DNA of 39,440 nt, from positions 1-39,440 of the forward strand of contig JABMPJ010000188.1 in assembly GCA_013203785.1 (NCBI GenBank), read 5' to 3'. The stretch is from Lentisphaerota bacterium (GTDB lineage Bacteria; Verrucomicrobiota; Kiritimatiellia; UBA8416; JABMPJ01). The position numbers and the translations under genes are program-made. Within the stretch, counting starts at the first letter, position 1; each line of letters opens with the position of its first letter. Of the stretch, positions 7,373-16,735 are shown piece after piece. Below the pieces are notes generated by a model that saw only the letters and a program-made list of their open reading frames with translations, ran no database searches and was not told the origin of the DNA.

Positions 7373-10300
7373 ATGAACACGACCCGACAGAGATCCGCCA
7401 CGATCTATACCGCCGCTGCTATCCTGCTGGTCGCCGCCATGGCCCGGGCAAGCTATCCGGCCGCCCCGCTGCCCGCACGCCCCACCCCACTTCCCGCCCT
7501 GCCGGCCGGCTTTTCCCCCTGCACCCCCCCCGTCTCCGAGAACGCCCCGAATAGCGACGCCCCCGCCCTGGCCGAGTGGACCCGTAGTAATGAGCCTGGA
7601 GATACGCTGGCATTGACCGGTAGTCGGCTCACCGCGTTCAGTGGTGATGAGGCCGGCCGCGATTCCCAATTCATCGTCTTCGGGCAGACGGCCACAGACG
7701 CCGTTACCGCTGATGCCGACATTCAACGCATCAGCGGCCAACAGGTTGCTATCTCCCTCCCCAGCAGTTTGCCGACTCCGGCACTCTATATGGTGTGGCC
7801 TAAGAACGAGCACGGCTTTGGTGCACCGGCCCTGCTCAACCAGACCGAGGCATGGTGGATCGGCCCGGACACCGTCACGCGCCAGGAGACGGTCTCCGTC
7901 TTCGGTCGCAATCTAACCGCAGGCGACGAGGGAACGACCTCTTGGATCTACCTGCAGGCTGCAGATGATTCAGGACTCTGGCTCCCGAGCAGCGCGGCCA
8001 ACCCCTATAAGGCCGACTTCACGATCCCCGCCAACACTGGCTCGGGCAGCTACCGCGTCTGGGTTCACAACAGCCTGGGCGGGCAGTATGGCTGGAGCGG
8101 TCCGCTCAGCTTGACCGTCGATAACGGTGTTTCCTGGACCGGTCCGGAAATCGACGTGACAGCCTACGGCGCCACGGGCGATGGCATCACCGATGACTAC
8201 GCGGCCATTGATGCGGCTATCCATGCAGCCAAAGGCATCCCCGGATCCACCCTCATCTTTCCGCAGGGCACCTACTTGGTCTCGCACACCATTGACGGTA
8301 TCCCCGATCATACACGACTGCGCGGTGCCGGCATGGATCTGACGACCATCGCGGCTCATCCTGGTTTTACGACTGACGGTTTCGGGCTCCTTTTCGGAAG
8401 CATGGAGAAGGTGGCGTTTGAAGACCTCACCTTCGACACGAAGGGGCGGGTCAGCGGTGTCCTGGGAAACAACGTCGCCTACATTCGAGACAGCTCACGC
8501 GTCCAGTTCACGAACGTCCGATTTCAGCAGGTTGAGGCTGGCTCCTTTACGACCATTGTTGACGTGCACCACTGTAGACTGATCACCTTCCGCGGCTGCG
8601 ACTTCATAGTCGCCAACGGGCTCTTTCTGGGGGCCGCCGAGCAGGTCTTTATCGAGGGATGTGACTTTCGCGGCATCCACGACAATAACGCCTTGATTGT
8701 CGATCGCGGCGGGCATGACATCAGCATCGTCGGCTGCACGGCGGCGGACTACGACGCTTCGGATCCGACGGATGGCAGCGGCTGGTGCCAGGGCCGTTTT
8801 GTCGCAGGGTTTGGCGCCTGGGGCGCCATGCGGAATCACTATTTTGGAGGCAACCGCACCACGGATTTGACGGTCCGACCCGGCTTTGACGACCAGAACA
8901 CGGGTGAACACTTCATGTATGAGGCACTGGATACGCTCTATCGTGGGACCGCGGTGGCCGCTGGTGCATCCACCGTCCAGCTGGCCGGCCTGACAAGCGA
9001 TTGCATCGATACCATTCTCGTCATTGTCGACGGAACGGGAATGGGGCAGAGCCGCGCCGTGAACGATTTTGACGCAAGCACGAGCACTGTGACGGTGGAC
9101 GAGCCCTGGCGCGTGCGCCCTGCCACTGACAGCATCATCATGATCGGCAATTACATGTCCCGCATGGCCGTTTATGACAACAGCTTCGACGGCAAGGAAC
9201 GCGCCGTCACGAATGAGACGCATATCGCCGCCGCCGGCGTTGAGCCCTATGGCGGATGTGTTGATCTGGTCGTGGCGCGCAACCGGTTTCATCAGCTACG
9301 CATCGGCATCTCCAATTGGAGTCTCGCACTGGACACCGCCGCAAATGGCTCCCTCAACCTACAGCCCAACTACTTCAATCTCTTCACAGACAATGAATTT
9401 GAGCATTGCCGTTCGGGCATCGGCTCCCGCGCGGCTTCCTGGTCGAGCACCCCTGAGATCGACGACGTGGGCATTCTCGGGAACGTCTATCGCGCCAATC
9501 ATATGAGCGATCTGATCGAAACCGCCTTCTCCTCCGAAAGCTGGATTGATGGATCAGCCGTGGACATGTGCGTCTATGACCAGAACACGGCCACCAATGT
9601 TGGCATGGCGTTCTGGTGTGAGACCAGTGGGATCCAGAACCACATTCTCGTCGGCAACCATTTTGAGAGTCCGGATGGAGCGGAACTGGCCATGGTGCTC
9701 CAGCCTGATCACCGCCCGGCACTGCGCGGCAACGTATGGGAAGGGTTTGCGGCCGACAGCGGCGTCGCACCGGGTGCAATACTGGAACTGCCGCAGCGGA
9801 CCCTCTCTCTCTCGTGTGCCCTCGGTCAGGACAAGGAGGGCACGATCCAAGTCTGGAACAGCGGAACCACGCCACTGGGTTGGCAGGCCACCACGAGCAG
9901 TGAATGGCTGGAAATCCTGACGCCAAATGGCACCATATTAGACCAGCGCTGCAGCGGGGCGCTGGTGATGAAAGCGGACACGGCCGGTCTGCAGCCTGGG
10001 CGTTATCTCGCCACCGTCACGATCGGCAGCGCCGGACAGACGCGCCAGATCACGGTTGAATTGATTGCCGGACTCTCCGGTGACGCTCCGCCACCCCTCA
10101 TCGCCTTTGACAGCCCCGAGGCGACAAGCACCGGACAGGGCGTCGTTCAGTGGCTCAATGAGTACGGCGTCAGCACCAATAGCGCATCGGATCTGGATAG
10201 CGATGGCGACGGGATGACGTTGCTGGAGGAATATGCCTACAACATGGATCCCACGGTCGCCTCACGCGAGGATGCGCCCCGCCTCCAGGCGGGCCCCACA

Positions 10301-10501
10301 CCCGGGACAATCCACTATGAGTTCAACCGCGCTCGCGCTGAACTCACCTATAAGGTGGAGCGCTGTACAGATCTTCGATCCGGCAACTGGACCACGGTGG
10401 CCACCAATCCCGGCACAGTGGGTACGCGGGTATCACTCGCCGTCACGCCCGAGCCCCAGAGCTCCTGCGGGTTCTTCCGCCTCGCCATCCTCTATCCCTG
10501 A
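7373..10501 (+). CDS. Secreted right-handed beta-helix protein (pectate lyase 3-like) with BACON-like and PVC-type C-terminal domains
   Basis: About 1,042 aa. The N-terminus is a signal peptide (Arg-rich n-region, hydrophobic AAAILLVAAM, cleavage near ARA-S). Residues about 50-240 hold two beta-sandwich-like segments. IDVTAYGATGDGITDDYAAI (about 260) opens a pectate-lyase-3 type parallel beta-helix reaching roughly residue 790. Next comes a BACON-like domain (WEIL/W-L-x-I pattern), then a Ca-binding DLDSDGDGMTLLEEYAYNMDP motif and a terminal YKVERCTDL...W...FFRLAI domain typical of Verrucomicrobia/Kiritimatiellota secreted proteins. The frame extends to a GTG at 7346 (AGGTGA 3 nt upstream); the ATG at 7373 gives a more normal signal peptide. 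It sits between a sigma-54 promoter and the flippase gene, suggesting a polysaccharide lyase, hydrolase or epimerase acting on the exported polymer. Catalytic residues cannot be assigned. Confidence 0.85.
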   Translation: MNTTRQRSATIYTAAAILLVAAMARASYPAAPLPARPTPLPALPAGFSPCTPPVSENAPNSDAPALAEWTRSNEPGDTLALTGSRLTAFSGDEAGRDSQFIVFGQTATDAVTADADIQRISGQQVAISLPSSLPTPALYMVWPKNEHGFGAPALLNQTEAWWIGPDTVTRQETVSVFGRNLTAGDEGTTSWIYLQAADDSGLWLPSSAANPYKADFTIPANTGSGSYRVWVHNSLGGQYGWSGPLSLTVDNGVSWTGPEIDVTAYGATGDGITDDYAAIDAAIHAAKGIPGSTLIFPQGTYLVSHTIDGIPDHTRLRGAGMDLTTIAAHPGFTTDGFGLLFGSMEKVAFEDLTFDTKGRVSGVLGNNVAYIRDSSRVQFTNVRFQQVEAGSFTTIVDVHHCRLITFRGCDFIVANGLFLGAAEQVFIEGCDFRGIHDNNALIVDRGGHDISIVGCTAADYDASDPTDGSGWCQGRFVAGFGAWGAMRNHYFGGNRTTDLTVRPGFDDQNTGEHFMYEALDTLYRGTAVAAGASTVQLAGLTSDCIDTILVIVDGTGMGQSRAVNDFDASTSTVTVDEPWRVRPATDSIIMIGNYMSRMAVYDNSFDGKERAVTNETHIAAAGVEPYGGCVDLVVARNRFHQLRIGISNWSLALDTAANGSLNLQPNYFNLFTDNEFEHCRSGIGSRAASWSSTPEIDDVGILGNVYRANHMSDLIETAFSSESWIDGSAVDMCVYDQNTATNVGMAFWCETSGIQNHILVGNHFESPDGAELAMVLQPDHRPALRGNVWEGFAADSGVAPGAILELPQRTLSLSCALGQDKEGTIQVWNSGTTPLGWQATTSSEWLEILTPNGTILDQRCSGALVMKADTAGLQPGRYLATVTIGSAGQTRQITVELIAGLSGDAPPPLIAFDSPEATSTGQGVVQWLNEYGVSTNSASDLDSDGDGMTLLEEYAYNMDPTVASREDAPRLQAGPTPGTIHYEFNRARAELTYKVERCTDLRSGNWTTVATNPGTVGTRVSLAVTPEPQSSCGFFRLAILYP

Positions 10502-10664
10502 GCCGGACGCGACCGAATTCGCAGCGCCCGCATACGCGGGCCGAGAGAAAAACGGTTGCGTATCGGGCGGGGGTTGTGCAATCTCAGCGCCACAACACAA
10601 TGCCTATCAGCGGACATCGGTGAAGCAACGGATGGGTGGCTCCGCCCGGGCCGCTGGGCAGTAA

Positions 10665-12320
10665 ATGGCGGTGATCGATGGCCAGAGGCGACAGTTTGTG
10701 ACCACGCAATCGGCAGAACATCTGGACCCTGAGGCACCCGTCCAAGGTGGCCAAAACCCACTCATTGCGATCAACGTGTTTAGTCGTTATGGGTCCATGG
10801 CGATCACTATGGTGGTCGGGTTCTTGCTGACGCCGTTCCTGATCCACGCCATCGGAAAGACCGCCTACGGCCTCCAATCGCTCTCATACCAGGCCCTGGA
10901 GTTTACCGCTATGCTCGCCCTCGCCGTGGGGATTTCCTACGAGCGTATTGCGGCCGCCTACTACGCACGCGGCGAGTACGACCGCATGAACGCGACGCTG
11001 TCGGGAGGGCTGATACTCTCACTCGCCATTGCGTGCATCATCGCCCTGGCTACAGACTTCATGGTCATTTTTGCAGACACCCTCTTCGATTTGGAAGTCG
11101 AGCTACAGTCGACCGCCCGATGGGTGCTCCTTATCTTTGGCACCGGTGCCATGTTACAAATCATTAACGGCGTGTACCAGGCTCCCGTGTTCATGACGCA
11201 GCGACTCTATGCGGAGTCCCTCGGTTCGCTACTCTCCGTGGTTCTACCTGCCGCTATCGTCGTGCCTCTATTCATGTTTGGCCACCCCTCGATCATCACC
11301 TGGGTCGCCCTGTCGGTCGGGGCTCGCCTCGCCGTGCAGTGGTGCTTCGTCATCCCACTCGGAAGGCGCGGACTGCACCAACTCAACATACGACTCTTTG
11401 CGGCGGGGGCCCGCAAGGAGATGGGCGAGCTAGTCAATTTTGGGGGGTTGGCTCTCGTCGGTAAGTTGGGTGTATTACTCTTCTATGCCACCGACTCCAT
11501 TATGATCTCACACCTGAACGAGTTGGGACTCGATGACGTGACCAACTACAACGTAGCCCAGCGCTGGTTTCCGCAAATCAGCATGCTCGCCTCAGGCCTG
11601 GTCTGGATTCTGGGACCGGCCATGACGACCCAGGTGGCTATGAAGCGGTTCGATGAACTACGTACGACGGTGACCAAAGTCACCCGTTACTGCTTTATTA
11701 TTTTGGCCTATCCCTCTTTGCTCTTGATCCTCTATTCCGAGCCCTTTCTACGCTACTGGCTGAAATCGGCATTCGTACCCGAAAGCGTCGGCGTCATGCG
11801 GGTCATCATGTGTGCCCTGCTGGCCGGTAGCGCCGGCCTCGTGAGCATGGAAGCGCTCTACGCCTGCCGCAAGATCCGAAAGGCCGTCATCGCCACGCTG
11901 ATCGGGGGCGTGCTCAACGTCGTCCTAAGCATCGCCTTGGTGAAGGTGGGAGGTATGGGGTTGCTGGGCATCGCAGTGGGAAGCCTGGTATCGCTGCTCC
12001 TGCTCCAGGTCGTCTGCATGCCCCTCTTGCTCTGCCACGAAATATCTCTCAGCTACAGCGTACTTATGCGCGGCGCGCTACGAGCTCTCAGCGGTGCCAT
12101 CCCGCTGGTCGGGGCCTGCCTCGTGCTTCACTACGCTTGGAAACCGGAGAGTCTGCCGCAGGTCTTTGTGCAGTTCCTACTGTGCGGCTTGGTTTATGCC
12201 CCGTCCGCCTGGTTTATCTCAATGACCGCGTCTGATCGATGCGAGTTGGTCAGCGCGACGCGGACCGCATGGACGAGCTATCGTGATCGCAACCGCCCGG
12301 CGCAGGGAGGTGCATCCTGA
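10665..12320 (+). CDS. wzx: Polysaccharide flippase, Wzx-like (MOP superfamily)
   Basis: 551-aa polytopic membrane protein with about 12-14 hydrophobic segments starting at residue ~40 (FSRYGSMAITMVVGFLLTPFLI, then IGKTAYGLQSL, a common early Wzx motif). It would flip undecaprenyl-linked repeat units across the inner membrane. The soluble N-terminal ~35 residues are variable. The gene follows the beta-helix gene by 163 bp that hold no clear promoter or terminator; a small GCCCGC-ATAC-GCGGGC hairpin (10527-10542) lacks a T-run. It overlaps the next gene by one base (TGATG), so it heads a polysaccharide operon. The MOP family is firm; the Wzx role is inferred from the neighbouring glycosyltransferases and polymerase. 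Confidence 0.88.
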   Translation: MAVIDGQRRQFVTTQSAEHLDPEAPVQGGQNPLIAINVFSRYGSMAITMVVGFLLTPFLIHAIGKTAYGLQSLSYQALEFTAMLALAVGISYERIAAAYYARGEYDRMNATLSGGLILSLAIACIIALATDFMVIFADTLFDLEVELQSTARWVLLIFGTGAMLQIINGVYQAPVFMTQRLYAESLGSLLSVVLPAAIVVPLFMFGHPSIITWVALSVGARLAVQWCFVIPLGRRGLHQLNIRLFAAGARKEMGELVNFGGLALVGKLGVLLFYATDSIMISHLNELGLDDVTNYNVAQRWFPQISMLASGLVWILGPAMTTQVAMKRFDELRTTVTKVTRYCFIILAYPSLLLILYSEPFLRYWLKSAFVPESVGVMRVIMCALLAGSAGLVSMEALYACRKIRKAVIATLIGGVLNVVLSIALVKVGGMGLLGIAVGSLVSLLLLQVVCMPLLLCHEISLSYSVLMRGALRALSGAIPLVGACLVLHYAWKPESLPQVFVQFLLCGLVYAPSAWFISMTASDRCELVSATRTAWTSYRDRNRPAQGGAS

Positions 12321-13525
12321 TGCATGCGGTCGTTCTCTTTGCTCAATTGGGTCCCTACCACGTTGCCCGCCTCGAGGCGGCGGGCAAACGGTTTGCTGTG
12401 GACGGCAACGCGGTGACCGGCATTGAGGTGACCCGCACCGGTGCCCTCTACGCATGGGCACCCGTGGAGGGTGGCCACGCCTTCCGCAAGATCACCCTGT
12501 TTGACCAGCGCGCCTACGAGGATGTGACGCCTGATCAGATTGACACCGCTCTGAGTGCCGCACTTGACACGTTGCATCCGGATGTCATGGCCATTCCTGG
12601 GTGGAGTTCACCGGAAGCACTCTCCGCCCTGCGCTGGGCCTTGCCGCATGGCGTGCCAGCCATCCTGATGAGTGACAGTGCCCGTATCGACGCCCCGCGA
12701 CGCCCCCTCGGCGAGGCCATCAAACGGCGTATCGTCAGCCGGTTCAGTGCCGGACTGGTGGCCGGCAGTCGCCATGTGGACTACCTGGCCGATCTGGGAA
12801 TGCCGGCCGAACGCGTGGTCATGGGATATGACACGGTTGACAACGCCCATTTCGCTGATGGAGCAGACGCCGCACGGGCCGACGCCCAGGCACGACGCCA
12901 CGCGCTCAAGCTGCCAGAGCACTACTTTCTCTCATCCTGCCGTTTCATCGCCAAGAAGAATCTGGACGGATTGCTGGTTGCCTACGCCCGCTACCGCGAA
13001 CAGATTACAGGCACACCATGGGATTTGGTGTTGTGCGGTGACGGAGAGCTGCGCCCGACCCTCGAGGCCCAAGCGAAGGGGCTCGGTCTTGCCGAGCATC
13101 TTCACTTCCCGGGTTTTGCTGGCTATGACGAGCTGCCCACATTCTACGGGCTGGCCGGTGCCTTTATCCAGGCCAGCACTGTCGAACAATGGGGTCTGGT
13201 CGTCAACGAGGCGGCGGCGGCCGGCCTCCCCCTGCTGGTCTCCGAACCGAGCGGCTGTGCCCCCGAGCTGGTTGACCCGGGGCGCAACGGCTTCCTGTTT
13301 GACCCACGTGATAGCGACGCACTGGCCGCCCTCATGGGCCGCGTGGCCGGGGATCGATCGGACCGGACAGCCATGGGCGCGGCCAGCCGAGCCATCGTGG
13401 CCGACTGGGGCACCGCCCGTTTCGCCGAGGGCTTGCACCAGGCGGCCACGATTGCCCTCCGCGCACCACCGCCCCAGCTTGGATGGATTGACCGTCTGCT
13501 CACTCAACGACTGATGCGAAGGTAA
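12320..13525 (+). CDS. Glycosyltransferase family 4 (GT-B fold)
   Basis: 401 aa, cytoplasmic, transfers a sugar to the lipid-linked repeat unit. The N-terminal acceptor domain is short of clear motifs (FAQLGPYHVARLEA). The C-terminal nucleotide-sugar domain has SCRFIAKKNLDGLL, LCGDGELRPTLE, and the E-x7-E signature in EQWGLVVNEAAAAGLPLLVS followed by GCAPELVDPGRNGFLFDP. The ATG shares a base with the flippase stop, and the next gene starts 4 nt downstream, so it is an inner operon gene. Donor and acceptor sugars cannot be deduced. Confidence 0.9.
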   Translation: MHAVVLFAQLGPYHVARLEAAGKRFAVDGNAVTGIEVTRTGALYAWAPVEGGHAFRKITLFDQRAYEDVTPDQIDTALSAALDTLHPDVMAIPGWSSPEALSALRWALPHGVPAILMSDSARIDAPRRPLGEAIKRRIVSRFSAGLVAGSRHVDYLADLGMPAERVVMGYDTVDNAHFADGADAARADAQARRHALKLPEHYFLSSCRFIAKKNLDGLLVAYARYREQITGTPWDLVLCGDGELRPTLEAQAKGLGLAEHLHFPGFAGYDELPTFYGLAGAFIQASTVEQWGLVVNEAAAAGLPLLVSEPSGCAPELVDPGRNGFLFDPRDSDALAALMGRVAGDRSDRTAMGAASRAIVADWGTARFAEGLHQAATIALRAPPPQLGWIDRLLTQRLMRR

Positions 13526-13529
13526 CACC

Positions 13530-14705
13530 ATGCGCTGTGCTTTTCTCCAATCCTCGGTCTCGCGCTTGGCCGGTGGGCTATTTATGGCGCCACGCGCGTT
13601 AGCGGAGGCGCTCAGGCGCGAGGGCGTCGACATCCATGTGCTGGGCCTCCGTGACGCGCACAGCGCGGAGGACCAGGCGGCTTGGGAGGGGCTCAACTTA
13701 CAGCTCTTTCGATCGCTACCGCCCCACGCCTTTGGCTATGCCCCGCGTTACCGTGCCAGCCTGAGCCGACTGGAGCCAGACCTGGCACACTGCCATGGTC
13801 TCTGGCAATACCCCGCCCTGGCCTGCGGCAGGTGGGCCGCGCGCACGCAGCGCCCTTACCTCGTCTCACCGCACGGCATGCTCGATCCATGGGCCCTGGC
13901 CAACTCGCGACTCAAGAAGCAACTAGTCGGTGCCACTTTCCAGCGCAGTCACCTCCAGAAGGCCGCTTGTCTCCACGCCCTCTGCCGCGCCGAGGCCGAA
14001 GCGATGCGGGCCTACGGCCTCCGCAACCCAATCTGCGTGGTGCCCAACGGTGTCGACCTGCCAACGTCGGCGGATCATCTGCCTGCCCCGTGGCCCATCG
14101 ATGCCAGCGGCCGCCGCGTCCTGCTCTTTCTCGGCCGCCTTCACCCCAAAAAAGGGCTGCCCCACCTCCTCAAAGGGTGGCGCGACTTACTTCGTGAACG
14201 GCCCGGTATTCGGCATGGCTGGTGCATCGTGATCGCCGGATGGGACCAGGGCGGCCACCGCGCCGCCTTGGAGAAGCAGGCCGCAGCGGCCGGACTGAAG
14301 GACAGCATCTGTTTCGTCGGTCCCCTGCATGGCGAGGCAAAAGCCGCCGCCTTTGCGCACGCAACGGCCTTCGTCCTGCCCTCGTTCAGTGAGGGCATGC
14401 CAGCCGCCATCCTGGAAGCATGGTCATACGGTCTACCCGTCATCATGACCCGTCAGTGCAATATCCCCGAGGGTTTTGCGGCCGATGCCGCCCTGGCCAT
14501 GACCGCAGACGCGACTGGTGCCCGCCATGCTCTCCAGTGTATAGTGGATCTCTCCGACGAGGAGCGGCGAGCCATGGGGGGACGAGGCCGGGAGCTTGTG
14601 CAGGAGCGATTTACCTGGACGGTCGTCGCACAACAGATGCATAGCGTGTACAAATGGATTCTGGGGGGAACGGACCTGCCAGAGTGTGTGCGAGAGTATT
14701 CATGA
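13530..14705 (+). CDS. Glycosyltransferase family 4
   Basis: 391 aa GT-B enzyme. SVSRLAGGLFMAPRALAEAL at the N-terminus and HCHGLWQYPALA ... PYLVSPHGMLDPWAL are typical of WcaI/WfcC-like GT4 enzymes of colanic-acid-like clusters. The C-terminal half shows LFLGRLHPKKGLPHLL and the E-x7-E region PSFSEGMPAAILEAWSYGLPVIMT. RBS GAAGG lies 8 nt before the ATG. The stop overlaps the acetyltransferase ATG (ATGA). The pairing of this GT4 subtype with a WcaF-like acetyltransferase next door is common in exopolysaccharide loci. Sugar specificity is unknown. Confidence 0.9.
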   Translation: MRCAFLQSSVSRLAGGLFMAPRALAEALRREGVDIHVLGLRDAHSAEDQAAWEGLNLQLFRSLPPHAFGYAPRYRASLSRLEPDLAHCHGLWQYPALACGRWAARTQRPYLVSPHGMLDPWALANSRLKKQLVGATFQRSHLQKAACLHALCRAEAEAMRAYGLRNPICVVPNGVDLPTSADHLPAPWPIDASGRRVLLFLGRLHPKKGLPHLLKGWRDLLRERPGIRHGWCIVIAGWDQGGHRAALEKQAAAAGLKDSICFVGPLHGEAKAAAFAHATAFVLPSFSEGMPAAILEAWSYGLPVIMTRQCNIPEGFAADAALAMTADATGARHALQCIVDLSDEERRAMGGRGRELVQERFTWTVVAQQMHSVYKWILGGTDLPECVREYS

Positions 14706-15277
14706 GTGGCACAACCAACCCAACCTCGACCTCCCGCCAGCGCTGGCCCTATTCACCCATGACCTACCTGCGCCGAGCGGCCTGGCGCTTGGTCTGGCTG
14801 ACGCTGTGGCAAGTGGCGCACTGGCGGCTGACCGGCCTGCGCTCGGCCCTCTTGCGCTGTTTTGGGGCGCGGGTTGGGCGCGGCACGGCCCTGCGGGCGT
14901 CGAGCTGGATCGAGATGCCATGGCAACTCACGCTGGGCGATCGCTGCCTGATCGGTGACAAGGTCCGCCTCTACAACCTGGGACCCATCACGATCGGTGA
15001 CGACAGCGTCATTTCACAGTGGGCACATCTTTGTGCTGGCACGCATGACTACGCGGACCCGGCCTTTCCCCTCGTCCGTATGCCGATTCAGATCGGCCGA
15101 CAGGTATGGGTCGCCGCTGATGCCTTTGTGGGCCCCGGCGTGACCCTCGGCGAAGGCGTCGTCGTGGGGGCGCGGGCTGTCGTGGTCAAGGATGTTGCCG
15201 CCTGGACCATCGTTGGCGGCAATCCGGCCCGGCCCATCAAACGGCGCACACTCGGCGAACTATCACTCAAACCATAA
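14702..15277 (+). CDS. WcaF-like hexapeptide acetyltransferase
   Basis: 191-aa left-handed beta-helix acyltransferase of the colanic-acid WcaF type, expected to O-acetylate the repeat unit. About 80 N-terminal residues are Arg/Trp-rich, followed by hexapeptide repeats from about residue 75 (LGDRCLIGDKVRLYN, ITIGDDSVISQ). The catalytic-type His lies in AGTHDYADPAFPL, and coil turns continue through IGRQVWVAADAFVGPGVTLGEG to IVGGNPARPIKRR. The start at 14702 overlaps the previous stop. An upstream in-frame start at 14654 would lie inside the GT gene and is not needed. Confidence 0.88.
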   Translation: MSGTTNPTSTSRQRWPYSPMTYLRRAAWRLVWLTLWQVAHWRLTGLRSALLRCFGARVGRGTALRASSWIEMPWQLTLGDRCLIGDKVRLYNLGPITIGDDSVISQWAHLCAGTHDYADPAFPLVRMPIQIGRQVWVAADAFVGPGVTLGEGVVVGARAVVVKDVAAWTIVGGNPARPIKRRTLGELSLKP

Positions 15278-15295
15278 CCGGAAGCGCGAGCCCCT

Positions 15296-16702
15296 ATGGA
15301 AAGTTTTTACGCCGAGTCCGAACACTTGCCTCTCCTTTTCTGGGCATGCGGATTGCTTGTCCTTATCCTTGCCGCTTATGCCTTCCACCAGAATCGCTCC
15401 AGTTGGGCGTTGCCCTGCCTGAGCGTACTCGGGACCACCGCGGTCTGGTACCTCGGCGACATCCTCTACAGCGGCATTGATCATATTGATAAGGTGTTTC
15501 CACAATCCGTCATCGACCGGGCTCTCTGGCAGGTGATGCTCTTCCTTATAACATACGTACTGCTATGTAGAGAGGTCACCCGTTGGTTCGTTCGTGATCG
15601 CGAAGATCACACCTCACTCTTCGATCAGCCGGATCTCTTTGGCAACGAAAAATCGCAAAACGAAATAGCCAAGATGCTCTGGTTTACAGGGCTCAGCTGG
15701 GCCATTGTGGTCCTGATCGGCTTGTTCCGAAACGGGTTTCCCGTGGTCGAAGTGTTTGCTCCCTACCTTGCCGGTCGCGACGTGAACATGTGGGGCCGTG
15801 AGCGACTGGGTGGGGCCGGCGATTTTCTGATCTCAACAGGTTACTTTATTCACATCTTTCTCTCGGCCGTGTTCGGCGGCATCCTCGTGCTGTCACGTAC
15901 GCTGCGTCTGCGCATGGTCACGGTGATCATGATTCTGCTGGCCTGGCCTTACTGGCTCTTCGCGTACGGACGCAACGTGGTGCTGGTGCTCGGCATTCCA
16001 GCAACATGCGGCTATTTCATCTTCTCACGACAACGCTTAGCCTACCGTGTCGCGGTAGCCGTCATGGCATTCATGGCTGTCAACGTCTGGTTCAAGTTCA
16101 CTCTCGCCACACGACACAGCATCGGGGCCGCTGCCGCTTTGACACAGATCATTGAAGGCGAAACATCGGCCGAATTTGTCACCAAGACGCGCCACCTCGG
16201 TCTCGATATGTTTAAAGAGCTCTGCTACATGAACCACTATATCGAAAACGGCAAGCACAGCGTCAACTGGGGCCAAGGATATTTCAGCGAAATCGTCAAT
16301 TTCGTCCCGCGCTCCTGGTGGCCCGGCAAGCCGACCGTCGGCATCGAGTTCTCCATCGCCCGTGGCAGCCAGACACGCGGCATGGGTAGCGAGTTGGTCA
16401 CCTCTCTCATCACGCCGGGCATGATCGGGCAGGGCGTCGAGAATTTTGGAACCGTTTTGGGGCCCATCACGGCCGCGTTCCTGATGGCCGTATGGACCGG
16501 TATCCTCTCCCTCTTCTGGACCCAGCGCCGCTCGGCCCTTCGCGCCTGCCTTTTTTTGATAGGATTGGGACTGACCTTCAACACCGGACGCGTCATCACG
16601 CTACAGGTTTTCTTTCCCTTTGTATTCGGATACTTGATGGCCCGGGTCTATGAGCGTTATGAGCGCAGGCAAGGGGTCATTAGGGCACCTCAAGGCCGGT
16701 GA
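15296..16702 (+). CDS. wzy: Oligosaccharide repeat-unit polymerase, Wzy-like
   Basis: 468 aa, polytopic inner-membrane protein with about 11 hydrophobic segments and a large periplasmic loop (about residues 290-365). The loop contains NWGQGYFSEIVNFVPRSWWP followed by GKPTVGIEF, which matches the 'G-Y ... N-F-V-P-R-x-W-W-x-x-K-P' pattern of O-antigen polymerase-like proteins. It would join flipped repeat units in the periplasm. Exosortase residues (the C-S-G-x-x-S and R/H motifs) are absent, so it is not an exosortase. It starts 18 nt after the acetyltransferase gene and closes the wzx-GT-GT-acetyltransferase-wzy run. Its 3' end overlaps the ancestral end of the convergent SGNH gene. Confidence 0.82.
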   Translation: MESFYAESEHLPLLFWACGLLVLILAAYAFHQNRSSWALPCLSVLGTTAVWYLGDILYSGIDHIDKVFPQSVIDRALWQVMLFLITYVLLCREVTRWFVRDREDHTSLFDQPDLFGNEKSQNEIAKMLWFTGLSWAIVVLIGLFRNGFPVVEVFAPYLAGRDVNMWGRERLGGAGDFLISTGYFIHIFLSAVFGGILVLSRTLRLRMVTVIMILLAWPYWLFAYGRNVVLVLGIPATCGYFIFSRQRLAYRVAVAVMAFMAVNVWFKFTLATRHSIGAAAALTQIIEGETSAEFVTKTRHLGLDMFKELCYMNHYIENGKHSVNWGQGYFSEIVNFVPRSWWPGKPTVGIEFSIARGSQTRGMGSELVTSLITPGMIGQGVENFGTVLGPITAAFLMAVWTGILSLFWTQRRSALRACLFLIGLGLTFNTGRVITLQVFFPFVFGYLMARVYERYERRQGVIRAPQGR

Positions 16703-16735
16703 CTTCGCGCAGGGCGGCGATCATTTCCGCCGCGA

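Noticed and set aside
8495..9292. 265-codon minus-strand open frame inside the beta-helix gene
   Set aside because: High-GC shadow opposite a clear secreted protein; no motifs.
10527..10542. Hairpin GCCCGC-ATAC-GCGGGC after the beta-helix gene
   Set aside because: Only 6 bp and followed by purines rather than a T-run, so not a convincing terminator.
12672..13514. 280-codon plus-strand frame and a 254-codon minus-strand frame within the glycosyltransferase genes
   Set aside because: Both overlap a GT4 with intact motifs; they are Arg/Pro/Ser-rich out-of-frame readings.
15296..16702. Considered an exosortase because hydrolases resembling the exosortase-A pair are nearby
   Set aside because: The catalytic Cys, Arg and His motifs of exosortases are absent, while the large periplasmic loop fits a Wzy-type polymerase.
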